DNA of 64,000 nucleotides from assembly GCF_051962475.1 (NCBI RefSeq), contig NZ_JBQCCF010000064.1, forward strand, positions 124,001-188,000, written 5' to 3'. The DNA comes from Dyella_A sp051962475 (GTDB lineage Bacteria > Pseudomonadota > Gammaproteobacteria > Xanthomonadales > Rhodanobacteraceae). The translations under genes were made by a program, and so were the position numbers. Position 1 is the first letter of the stretch, and the number at the start of each line of letters is the position of its first letter. Below the pieces are notes generated by a model. The model ran no database searches and was not told the origin of the DNA. It saw only the letters and a program-made list of their open reading frames with translations. Positions 51,101 through 59,278 of this stretch are shown piece by piece.

Positions 51101-51751
51101 ATGCGACCCCTGCGCGTCAAACGCTACGTACTCACCGGCCTGCTGACCTTCCTGCCGCTGTGGGTGACCTGGCTGGTGTTCAAGTTCGTGTTCGGCGTGC
51201 TGGCCGGGCTGGGGGCGCCGATGGCCACGCTGGTGCGCCGGGCGCTGGGCCTGGCTGCGCCCGATGCCGCCGCCGCGCTCGGCCATGGCTGGACATTGGC
51301 GCTGATGGCGCTGGTGCTCACCGTGCTGGCGCTGTACGCGCTGGGCTGGGTGGCGACGCGCATGGTCGGCAAACGCATCATCGATGCCTTCGACAACCTG
51401 CTGGCCCGCATCCCGCTGGTGCAGACCATCTATGGCGGCACCAAAAAGCTGATGGCCGTGCTGCAGCAGAAGCCATCCGGCGTGCAGCGCGTGGTGCTGA
51501 TCGACTTTCCACGCCCGGGCATGAAGGTCGCCGGCTTTGTCACCCGCGTGATGACCGAGCAGGGCAGCGGCCGCGAGATGGCGGCGGTATACATCCCCAC
51601 CACGCCCAATCCCACCGGCGGCTACCTGGTGGTGGTGCCGGTGGACGAGCTCACGCCGACCGACTGGACGATGGACCAGGCGATGGCCTTCATCATCTCC
51701 GGCGGCGCGGTAGCCCCAGACACCCTGCCCGCCAGCCGCATGCCGCTGTAG
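51101..51751 (+). CDS. DUF502 family membrane protein
   Basis: A 216-residue protein starting MRPLRVKRYVLTGLLTFLP, with two membrane segments (about residues 10-35 and 64-88) and a soluble C-terminal part including IYGGTKKLMAVL and VYIPTTPNPTGGYLVVVP, the DUF502 hallmarks. Function unknown. A -10-like TACAAT lies at 51062-51067. The TAG stop (51749-51751) belongs to the GTAG repeat that follows. Confidence 0.88.
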   Translation: MRPLRVKRYVLTGLLTFLPLWVTWLVFKFVFGVLAGLGAPMATLVRRALGLAAPDAAAALGHGWTLALMALVLTVLALYALGWVATRMVGKRIIDAFDNLLARIPLVQTIYGGTKKLMAVLQQKPSGVQRVVLIDFPRPGMKVAGFVTRVMTEQGSGREMAAVYIPTTPNPTGGYLVVVPVDELTPTDWTMDQAMAFIISGGAVAPDTLPASRMPL

Positions 51752-51850
51752 GAGCGCACCCGGCGCGCGACCACCTCGCACCCGACCGTAGATCGACCGT
51801 GTTTCTTATATGTAACGATGCCGACGGTCGCGCGCAGGGTGCGCTCCTAC
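51748..51850. repeat. GTAG-headed palindromic (BIME-like) repeat pair
   Basis: The left arm GTAGGAGCGCACC and right arm GGTGCGCTCCTAC are exact inverses at the ends of a 103-bp element, with further partial pairing inside (GCGCGCGACC and GGTCGCGCGC). The TAG of the left arm is the stop codon of the DUF502 gene. It ends 37 bp before the next start codon. Confidence 0.85.
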
Positions 51851-51887
51851 ACGGTCCGGCCAACATCGGTTTCATCCAGGACACCTC

Positions 51888-53705
51888 ATGCCCCGACTGA
51901 TCCTCGCCTGCCTGCTCGGCCTCGCCGCGCTAAGCGCGCAGGCCACCGACTGGACCACGCCCGCCGAGGCGGCGCACTTTCGCACCACGCCCAGCTACGC
52001 CGACACGCTCGCCTACCTGCAGCGCCTGCAAGGCGCTGCGCCGGACAAGCTGAAGCTGGTGAACTTCGGCACCACGCCGGAGGGGCGGCCGATGATGGCG
52101 GTGATTGCCAGCACAGATGGTACGTTCGACCCAGCCGCTGCGCGCGCCGCGCACAAACCGGTGGTGTTGCTGCAGGCGGGCATTCACCCGGGCGAGATCG
52201 AGGGCAAGGACGCCGGCCTGTTGCTGCTGCGGGATATCGCCGTCACTGGCAAGTGGCCGCACCTGCTCGATCACGCGGTGCTGGTGTTCATCCCGGTGTT
52301 CAGCGCGGACGGCCACGAGAACAGCTCGCCTTACCACCGCATCAACCAGAACGGCCCCGAGCGCCAGGGTTTCCGCGGCCAGGCGCAGTACCTCAACCTC
52401 AACCGCGACTACATCAAGGCCGACGCGCCGGAGATGCGCGCGTGGCTCAAGCTGTGGCAGCGCTGGCTGCCGGACTTCCTGATCGACGTACACACCACCG
52501 ACGGCGCGGACTACCAATACGACCTCACCTGGTATCTGGAGGACGCCCACAAGCTCGACCCCGGCGTCTCCGCCTGGCAACAGGCGCTGATGGCCAAGGC
52601 GATTCCGGCCTACGAAAAGCGTGGCCACCTCGCCTCGATCTATCTGGAATTCAAGGACGGCCGCGATCCGACCAAGGGCATCGTCAATTTCGGCTCCGGC
52701 CCGCGCTTCTCCACCGGCTACGCCGCGCTACAGAACCGGCCTGCGCTGTTGATCGAGACGCACATGCTCAAGCCCTATGCGGTGCGCGTGCGCGCCACCT
52801 ACGACCTGGTGCACCAGTTGCTGGTGCAGATCGACGGCGCCCCCGCGCCGTTGCTGGCCGCCAACGCGGCTGCGGATGCTCGCGTGATCGCCCGCGCCGG
52901 CCAACCCGGCGCGCAGGTGCCGGTCACCTTCAAGCCCTCGCCGGAGTCCACGCCACACCAACTCAAGGGCTATGCCTACACGCTCACTCACAGCGACGTT
53001 TCCGGCACCGAGTGGATTCACTACGACCCGCACACGCCACGCACCTACCGCATCCCCAACTGGAACGACCTGCTGCCGGATCTCCTGGTGACGCCGCCGG
53101 CGGCGTACGTGGTCCCGGCCCAGTGGACCGCGGTGATCGATCGCCTCGGCGCTCACGGCATCGCCATGCAGCGGATCGACCACGCCGTAACCGTCCGCGC
53201 CGCCGGCTACCAGCTTGATCACCCGCACTGGGCCGACGTGCCGTTCGAGGGCCACCTGATGCTGCGCGACGTCGACGTCACTCCGGTGACCCGCGAGGTC
53301 ACCCTGCCGCCCGGCTCGATGATCGTGCCGATGGACCAGCGCGCCGCCAACGTGGCCATCGCGTTGCTCGAGCCGCAGGCGCCCGACTCGCTGCTGCGCT
53401 GGGGCTATCTCGATGCGGTCTTCGAGCCGAAGGAGTACGGCGAACCGCGTGTGCTGGAGCAGCTCGCGCGCGACATGCTGGCGAAGGATCCGGCGTTGAA
53501 GGCCGACTTCCAGCACCGCCTGGCCAGCGATGCCGCCTTTGCGGCCAGCCCGCGCGCCCGCCTGGAGTACTTCTTCGAACGCTCGCCCTGGTATGCCAGC
53601 CAGGCCGTCGGCGCCTACCCGGTGCTGCGGCTGGATGCCGCGCAGTGGCGCGCCCTGGCGGGCCATGACGGCCCATCGACCGTCACCCCTACCCCTGACC
53701 TTTGA
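51888..53705 (+). CDS. Exported M14-family zinc carboxypeptidase-like protein
   Basis: A 605-residue periplasmic peptidase with a Sec signal (LLGLAALSAQA, cleavage near residue 19). The M14 zinc site is seen in GIHPGEIEGKDAG (His and Glu ligands) and FLIDVHTTDGADY (third His); NLNRDYIKAD carries the substrate-binding Asn-Arg pair, and IETHMLKPYA lies near the catalytic Glu region. A C-terminal extension of about 250 residues follows the peptidase domain. It may trim peptides from protein or cell wall; the substrate is unknown. Confidence 0.9.
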   Translation: MPRLILACLLGLAALSAQATDWTTPAEAAHFRTTPSYADTLAYLQRLQGAAPDKLKLVNFGTTPEGRPMMAVIASTDGTFDPAAARAAHKPVVLLQAGIHPGEIEGKDAGLLLLRDIAVTGKWPHLLDHAVLVFIPVFSADGHENSSPYHRINQNGPERQGFRGQAQYLNLNRDYIKADAPEMRAWLKLWQRWLPDFLIDVHTTDGADYQYDLTWYLEDAHKLDPGVSAWQQALMAKAIPAYEKRGHLASIYLEFKDGRDPTKGIVNFGSGPRFSTGYAALQNRPALLIETHMLKPYAVRVRATYDLVHQLLVQIDGAPAPLLAANAAADARVIARAGQPGAQVPVTFKPSPESTPHQLKGYAYTLTHSDVSGTEWIHYDPHTPRTYRIPNWNDLLPDLLVTPPAAYVVPAQWTAVIDRLGAHGIAMQRIDHAVTVRAAGYQLDHPHWADVPFEGHLMLRDVDVTPVTREVTLPPGSMIVPMDQRAANVAIALLEPQAPDSLLRWGYLDAVFEPKEYGEPRVLEQLARDMLAKDPALKADFQHRLASDAAFAASPRARLEYFFERSPWYASQAVGAYPVLRLDAAQWRALAGHDGPSTVTPTPDL

Positions 53706-53822
53706 CACTGTCTGACCCATGACTCTTGGCCTAGCGTCAAAAGTCATGACCGCCGGCCGCCGGCCGGTCAGCACCTGCGTTCAACGCTCGCCTGCGGGCA
53801 AACCATCCACAGAGGGACATCC

Positions 53823-55940
53823 ATGACCAAGCCGTACTTGAAACCCCTGGCGCTCGGCGTCAGCGTCGCGCTTTCGCTGGCCGCCTGCGGCAAGCAGGAG
53901 CAGGCCGCCGCTCCGGCCGCGCCGGCCAAGGCCAGCACCGCCGCCACCGCGGCAGCTGCACCGGCGCCCAAGAGCGCGTTCGACGTGAGCGAGCTGGACT
54001 CCAACATCAACGCCTGCCAGGACTTCAACGGCTTCGTCAACGACAAGTGGGTCGCCGCCAACCCGATCCCGAACGACCGCAGCCGCTGGGGTGCGTTCGA
54101 CAAGCTGGCCGAGGACAGCCTCAACACCCAGCACAGCATCGTCGAAGACGCTGCCAAGAACGCCGCCAGCGCACAGGCCGGCTCGATCGAGCAGAAGATC
54201 GGCTACCTGTACCAGTCTGGCATGGACGAGGCCGCCCGCGAGAAGGCCGGCTTCGATCCGATCAAGCCCAAGCTCGAAGCGATCGCCGCGCTGAAGAACG
54301 GCAACGACGTAGCCGACTACCTGACCAAGAGCTTCGCCGACGGCGACCAGCAGGTGTTCTCGTTCGGCTCCGGCGCCGACTTCCAGCACGCCGACATGCA
54401 GATCGGCTACACCTTCCAGAGCGGCCTGGGTCTGCCAACCAAGGATTACTACCTCGATCCGAAGCACGCCGACGAGCGCAAGGCCTACCTCGGCTACATT
54501 GCCAAGACGCTGGAGCTCACCGGCGTGTCCGCCGAGGACGCAAAGAAGCAGGCCGACCAGGTGCTGGCGTTCGAAACCGAGCTGGCCAAGGCCTCCTTCG
54601 CGCCGGTGGAGCTGCGCACGCCCGAGCACCAGTACCACTTCGTCAGCGTCAAGGACGCCGACAAGATCACCCCGCATTTCAGCTGGGAGAAGTTCTTCAA
54701 GGCTCAGGACGTCGCCATCGACAAGGGCTTCTCGCTGTCGCAGCCGAAGTTCTTCGCCGAGTTCGACCAGCTGCTGGCCAAGGCGCCGGTGAGCCAGTGG
54801 CAGGCCTACCTGCGCTTCCACGTGGCCGACGACGCTTCGCCGTACCTGACCAAGGCGTTCGCCGACAACAAGTTCGACTTCTACGGCAAGACGCTGTCCG
54901 GCCAGCCGGAACAGAAGCCGCTGTGGAAGCGCGTGCTGGGCACCGTCAACTCCGGCATGGGCATGGCGCTGGGCGAGCTCTACGTGAAGCAGGAGTTCAC
55001 CCCGGAAGCCAAGGCGCGTGCGCAGGAGCTGGTCGACAACGTGCGCAACGCCCTCAAGGCGCGCATCGAGAACCTCGACTGGATGAGCGCCGAGACCAAG
55101 GAAAAGGCGATCGCCAAGTGGAACACCTTCCTGCCCAAGATCGGCTACCCCGACAAGTGGCGTGACTGGTCCGGCCTCACCGTCACCCCGGACAACTTCT
55201 ACGCCAACGTGATGGCCGCCGGTAAGTACAACTACCGCTACGACATCGACAAGATCGGCAAGCCGACCGACCGCAAGGAGTGGGGCATGACCCCGCAGAC
55301 GGTCAACGCGTACTACAACCCGACCGACAACACGATCAACTTCCCGGCCGCGATCCTGCAGCCGCCGTTCTTCGACGCCAACGCCGACGACGCGGTCAAC
55401 TACGGCGGCATCGGCGCGGTGATCGGTCACGAGGCCAGCCACGGCTTCGACGACGAGGGCAGCCAGTTCGACGGTGACGGCAACAACAAGAACTGGTGGA
55501 CCAAGGACGACCGCACCAAGTTCGACGCCCGCACCGACAAGCTCGTCGCGCAGTTCAACTCGTACACGCCGATCAAGGCGCACCCGGACGCGCACGTCAA
55601 CGGCAAGCTCACCCTGGGCGAGAACATCGCCGATCTCGGTGGCCTGAACGTGGCGTACGACGCGCTGCAGGTGGCGCTGAAAAACCACCCCGAGGAAGCC
55701 GGCAAGAAGATCGACGGCTACACCGAAGACCAGCGTTTCTTCCTCAACTGGGCCCGCGTGTGGCGTGGCAGCATCCGCGACAAGCAGGCGCTGCTTCAGC
55801 TCAACACCGACCCGCACGCACCGGCCTCGCTGCGCGCGATCGGCGCGCCGTCGAACATGCCGGCCTTCGCGGCGGCGTTCCAGTGCAAGCCGGGCGACGC
55901 GATGGTCCGCACCGGCGACCAGCAGGTGAAGATCTGGTAA
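53823..55940 (+). CDS. pepO: M13-family metallopeptidase (PepO/neprilysin-like) lipoprotein
   Basis: A 705-residue endopeptidase with a lipoprotein signal (VALSLAACGK, Cys near residue 22) and a Lys/Ala-rich linker. The N-terminal M13 domain begins FDVSELDSNINACQDFNGFV. The catalytic domain has VNAYYNPTDNTINFPAAILQ, GHEASHGFDDEG (HExxH-type zinc site) and GENIADLGGLNVAYDAL with the third ligand, and ends in the conserved CKPGDAMV and W. This is the usual bacterial M13 form. Ends with a strong terminator. Confidence 0.95.
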   Translation: MTKPYLKPLALGVSVALSLAACGKQEQAAAPAAPAKASTAATAAAAPAPKSAFDVSELDSNINACQDFNGFVNDKWVAANPIPNDRSRWGAFDKLAEDSLNTQHSIVEDAAKNAASAQAGSIEQKIGYLYQSGMDEAAREKAGFDPIKPKLEAIAALKNGNDVADYLTKSFADGDQQVFSFGSGADFQHADMQIGYTFQSGLGLPTKDYYLDPKHADERKAYLGYIAKTLELTGVSAEDAKKQADQVLAFETELAKASFAPVELRTPEHQYHFVSVKDADKITPHFSWEKFFKAQDVAIDKGFSLSQPKFFAEFDQLLAKAPVSQWQAYLRFHVADDASPYLTKAFADNKFDFYGKTLSGQPEQKPLWKRVLGTVNSGMGMALGELYVKQEFTPEAKARAQELVDNVRNALKARIENLDWMSAETKEKAIAKWNTFLPKIGYPDKWRDWSGLTVTPDNFYANVMAAGKYNYRYDIDKIGKPTDRKEWGMTPQTVNAYYNPTDNTINFPAAILQPPFFDANADDAVNYGGIGAVIGHEASHGFDDEGSQFDGDGNNKNWWTKDDRTKFDARTDKLVAQFNSYTPIKAHPDAHVNGKLTLGENIADLGGLNVAYDALQVALKNHPEEAGKKIDGYTEDQRFFLNWARVWRGSIRDKQALLQLNTDPHAPASLRAIGAPSNMPAFAAAFQCKPGDAMVRTGDQQVKIW

Positions 55941-55986
55941 GGCCGTACCGCTGACGCCCTGCCCTCGGGCGGGTCGCAGGCCGGAA

Positions 55987-56014
55987 GCCCCGCACGCGAG
56001 TGCGGGGCTTTTTT
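55987..56014 (+). terminator. Intrinsic terminator after pepO
   Basis: An 8-bp stem GCCCCGCA, loop CGCGAG, TGCGGGGC, followed at once by six T. It lies 46 bp after the pepO stop. Confidence 0.9.
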
Positions 56015-56037
56015 GTGCGCGGCATCCTGATTCGTGT

Positions 56038-56057
56038 TGCAAATCATTCTCATTTAA
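56038..56057. promoter_or_regulatory. Likely Fur box upstream of the siderophore receptor
   Basis: The sequence TGCAAATCATTCTCATTTAA has the AT-rich, ATCATT/TCATTT units of gammaproteobacterial Fur boxes (reverse strand AAATGAGAATGATTTG). It lies about 160 bp upstream of the receptor start codon and implies iron repression of the receptor and probably piuC. Confidence 0.7.
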
Positions 56058-56216
56058 GTACTATGGCGACTCCGCGCCCAGCCCGCCTCAACGGTCGCCA
56101 GCGCATTACCCGCTCCCGTCCTCCCCGCACTGCAGCCGCAGCGCGGAACAGTGCCGGCTGGCCCGAATCTATGGCCGGCCCACCGACGGGGCAGACCGTT
56201 GCCGCAAGGAATCCGC

Positions 56217-58514
56217 ATGGCCTTCATCACGTCGCGCAAGCACGCCCTCCCGACCACCGCCGCCCTGCTCACCGGCCTGGCGCTCGCCCCCGCGCTCGCC
56301 ACCGCCAGCGACGTGGACACCACCGCCCAGATCAGCCAGGCGCGCCGCCTGCCCGGCCTGAAGGTGGAAGCGAACCGCGGCCCGGACTACCGCGTCGACG
56401 AACTGTCCTCGCCCAAGTACACCCAGCCGCTGCTCGATACCGCACAGACCGTGCAGGTGATCGGTCGCGACCTGATCGAACAGCAGGGCGCCACCACGCT
56501 CACCGAGGCGCTGCGCAACAGCCCGGGTGTGGGCACCTTCTACGCGGGCGAGAACGGCACCACCACCACCGGTGACGGCATCACCATGCGCGGCTTCGAC
56601 ACCTCCGGCAGCATCTTCGTCGATGGCGTGCGCGACCTCGGCTCCTACTCGCGCGATGTGTTCAACCTCGAGCAGATCGAGGTGACCAAGGGCCCGGACG
56701 GCACTACCTATGGTCGCACCGCACCCACCGGCGCGATCAACCTGGTCAGCAAGCAGCCGATGGCGAGCGATGCCGTGTCTGGCTCGCTCGCCTATGGCAG
56801 CGCCACCCAGCGTCGCGCGACCGCCGATTGGAACCAGACGCTGTCGCCCACCGCCGCCTTCCGGCTCAACGTGCTGGGCCAGGACAGCGGCGTGCCTGGC
56901 CGCGATGAGGTACGCAACAAGCGCTGGGGCGTGGCGCCCTCGCTCGCGTTCGGCCTGAAGACGGCCACGCGGGTTTATCTCGATGCGCTGCACGTCACCC
57001 AGCACAACCGCCCGGACGGCGGCGTCCCCACCGTGGGCCTGCCCGGCTACGGCACGCCCGACCCGACGCGCCCGTTCCTGGATGACGCCGCGCCGGTCGA
57101 CCCATCAAATTTCTACGGCACCCTGGGCGACCACGACGACGTGCGCTCGGACATGCTCACCGCGATCGTGCAGCACGACTTCTCGCCCGACGTCACGCTG
57201 CAGAACACCGCACGCTGGGCGCGCACCCACCAGGATTACCAGCTGATCTCCTACCGCACGACCGCGGCCAACCTGCTCACGCCCGACCCCGCCGATCCCG
57301 CCACCTGGACGATCACCCGCGATCTACCCACGTTCAAGGATCAGACCAACCGCATCCTGACCAACCAGACCAACCTGCGCGTGCACACCGAAGGCCGCCA
57401 CGTCGATCACGACCTCAGCCTTGGCGTGGAGCTGACGCGCGAGGAAGCCAGCGCGATCGGCCAGGCCGCGCTGGGTGGCAGCAAGCTCCCCGCCGCCAGC
57501 CTGTATGCGCCCGATCCCGATGTCGGCGGCCTGCTGGTGGGGCGTACCGGTGCGCGCAGTCGCGGCGTCACCCGCACGGCCGCGGTGTATGCCTTTGACA
57601 CGCTGAGCTTCGGCGAGCGCTGGAAGATCAACGCCGGCGCCCGCTTCGACCACTACACCACCGACTTCGACAGCACCGTGCTGTGCGGCGCGCGCAACGC
57701 GCCGGCCTGCGGCACGCTACCGGCCTCCACGCCGGTGCCGGGGCTGGACACGCGCAGCTCCGGCAACCTGCCCAACTACAAGCTCGGCGTGCTGTATAAG
57801 CCAGCCGCGAACGGCAGCGTCTATGTCAACGTGGCGCAGTCGCAGGAGCCGCCGGGCGGCAACACGCTCACCCTGAGCAGCGCAGCGAACAGCGCGGACA
57901 ATCCCAACCTCGATCCGCAGAAGGCCCGCACGGTGGAAGTGGGCACCAAGTGGGATGTGCTCGACGGCAAGCTGATGCTCACCGGCGCGCTCTACCGCAC
58001 CACGGTCAGCAACGAACTGGTGCAGGACCCAGTAGACCAGCAGTACTACCAGGTCGGCCGCAAGCGCGTGCAGGGCGTGGAACTGGGCGCGGTCGGCCGG
58101 CTCACCGAGCACTGGGCGATCAGCGCCGGCTTCACCACGATGGATGCGACCGTGCTCAAGGGCGCCGTGGTGAGCAGCGACGGTTCGCGCGATCTGGCCT
58201 ACACCCCGAAGCGCGCCTTCACCAGCTGGACCACCTACCGCTGGACCTCCGGCCTCACCCTCGGCGGCGGCGCGCGCTACGTGGGCGGGCTCAAGCGCGG
58301 CACCGATGGCGCCATCGGCACGCCAACCGCCACCGAGGCGTACTGGTTGTTCGACGCCGTGGCCAGCCTGCCGGTGAACCGGCATCTCAGCCTCCAGCTC
58401 AACCTCTACAACCTGTTCGACAAGCGCTACGTGGCCGCGATCAACAAGAGCGGCTACCGCTACACCCCGGGCACGCCGCGATCGGCGATGCTCACCGCCA
58501 ACTTCCGCTTCTGA
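56217..58514 (+). CDS. fiu: TonB-dependent catecholate-type siderophore receptor (Fiu-like)
   Basis: A 765-residue outer-membrane receptor. The ATG at 56217 (MAFITSRKHALPTT) follows AAGGA and gives a signal peptide ending ALATA. The plug domain contains LLDTAQTVQVIGRDLIEQQG, TLTEALRNSPGVGTF and GITMRGFDTSGSIFVDG; the barrel ends with a C-terminal Phe (MLTANFRF). The siderophore-receptor subfamily and the piuC/ybiX gene downstream resemble the E. coli fiu-ybiX and Pseudomonas piuA-piuC loci, so a catecholate or monomeric catechol ligand is likely. The gene symbol is by resemblance. Confidence 0.88.
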   Translation: MAFITSRKHALPTTAALLTGLALAPALATASDVDTTAQISQARRLPGLKVEANRGPDYRVDELSSPKYTQPLLDTAQTVQVIGRDLIEQQGATTLTEALRNSPGVGTFYAGENGTTTTGDGITMRGFDTSGSIFVDGVRDLGSYSRDVFNLEQIEVTKGPDGTTYGRTAPTGAINLVSKQPMASDAVSGSLAYGSATQRRATADWNQTLSPTAAFRLNVLGQDSGVPGRDEVRNKRWGVAPSLAFGLKTATRVYLDALHVTQHNRPDGGVPTVGLPGYGTPDPTRPFLDDAAPVDPSNFYGTLGDHDDVRSDMLTAIVQHDFSPDVTLQNTARWARTHQDYQLISYRTTAANLLTPDPADPATWTITRDLPTFKDQTNRILTNQTNLRVHTEGRHVDHDLSLGVELTREEASAIGQAALGGSKLPAASLYAPDPDVGGLLVGRTGARSRGVTRTAAVYAFDTLSFGERWKINAGARFDHYTTDFDSTVLCGARNAPACGTLPASTPVPGLDTRSSGNLPNYKLGVLYKPAANGSVYVNVAQSQEPPGGNTLTLSSAANSADNPNLDPQKARTVEVGTKWDVLDGKLMLTGALYRTTVSNELVQDPVDQQYYQVGRKRVQGVELGAVGRLTEHWAISAGFTTMDATVLKGAVVSSDGSRDLAYTPKRAFTSWTTYRWTSGLTLGGGARYVGGLKRGTDGAIGTPTATEAYWLFDAVASLPVNRHLSLQLNLYNLFDKRYVAAINKSGYRYTPGTPRSAMLTANFRF

Positions 58515-58528
58515 CCGGGTCGAAGACC

Positions 58529-59206
58529 ATGCTGCTGCACCTGCCCGCCGTGCTCGATCCCGCCGAACTGACCCAGTTGCAGCAGGCGCTGGATAACGCC
58601 GACTGGACCGACGGCCGCGAGACGGTGGGCGCGCAGGGCCGCGAGGTGAAGCGCAACCGGCAGTTGCCAGACGCTTCGCCGCTGCGCCATGCGCTGGCCG
58701 CGCAGGTGCAGTCGGCGCTGGCGCGCCATCCGTTGTTCCATGCCGCCACGCTCCCGCTGCGCATGCTGCCGCCACGCTTCAATCGCTACGAGGGCGGCGG
58801 CGAGTATGGCTTCCACGTCGACGGCGCGGTGATGGCGTTGCCCGACGGCAGCCAGCTGCGCAGCGACATCGCCGGCACGCTGTTCCTCGCCGATCCGGCC
58901 AGCTACGACGGCGGCGAGCTGATCGTCAGCGACACCTACGGCGAGCACGCGGTGAAGCTGCCGGCCGGCGACCTTGTGATCTATCCGGCCAGCAGCCTGC
59001 ACCGGGTGGCGCCGGTGACGCGCGGCGCGCGGGTGGCGGCGTTCTTCTGGGTGCAAAGCCTGGTGCGCGACGAGCGCCGCCGCCGCACGCTGTTCGAGCT
59101 GGACCAGTCGATCCAGGCGCTGCGTGCCAGCCACGCCGATGCCGCGTCGGTACTGCAGCTCACCGGCGTCTATCACAACCTGCTGCGCGAATGGAGCGAA
59201 ACCTGA
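58529..59206 (+). CDS. piuC: Fe(II)/2-oxoglutarate-dependent dioxygenase PiuC/YbiX
   Basis: A 225-residue hydroxylase of the PKHD type. The iron ligands appear in YGFHVDGAVM (HxD) and SSLHRVAPVTRG (His, with the Arg that binds 2-oxoglutarate). RFNRYEGGGEYG and GELIVSDTYGEHAVKLPAG are conserved in PiuC/YbiX. It lies 14 bp after the siderophore receptor and is probably cotranscribed under Fur control; the substrate is unknown. Confidence 0.93.
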   Translation: MLLHLPAVLDPAELTQLQQALDNADWTDGRETVGAQGREVKRNRQLPDASPLRHALAAQVQSALARHPLFHAATLPLRMLPPRFNRYEGGGEYGFHVDGAVMALPDGSQLRSDIAGTLFLADPASYDGGELIVSDTYGEHAVKLPAGDLVIYPASSLHRVAPVTRGARVAAFFWVQSLVRDERRRRTLFELDQSIQALRASHADAASVLQLTGVYHNLLREWSET

Positions 59207-59278
59207 TCGCCGCACGCTGTTCCCTGCGCGCGGCAAGGGGCGGATAATCGGCGGCCTTTGTCGCTACGCGGTTTTGCA

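Noticed and set aside
53700..53760. TTTGACA-like sequence before pepO as a promoter
   Set aside because: TTGACA is present at the M14 gene end, but no acceptable -10 lies at 16-18 bp.
53781..56042. A 753-codon open frame opposite the M13 peptidase gene
   Set aside because: No recognisable domain, Val/Leu/Gly/Asp-rich composition typical of antisense frames in high-GC genes; the plus-strand gene has a full zinc site and terminator.
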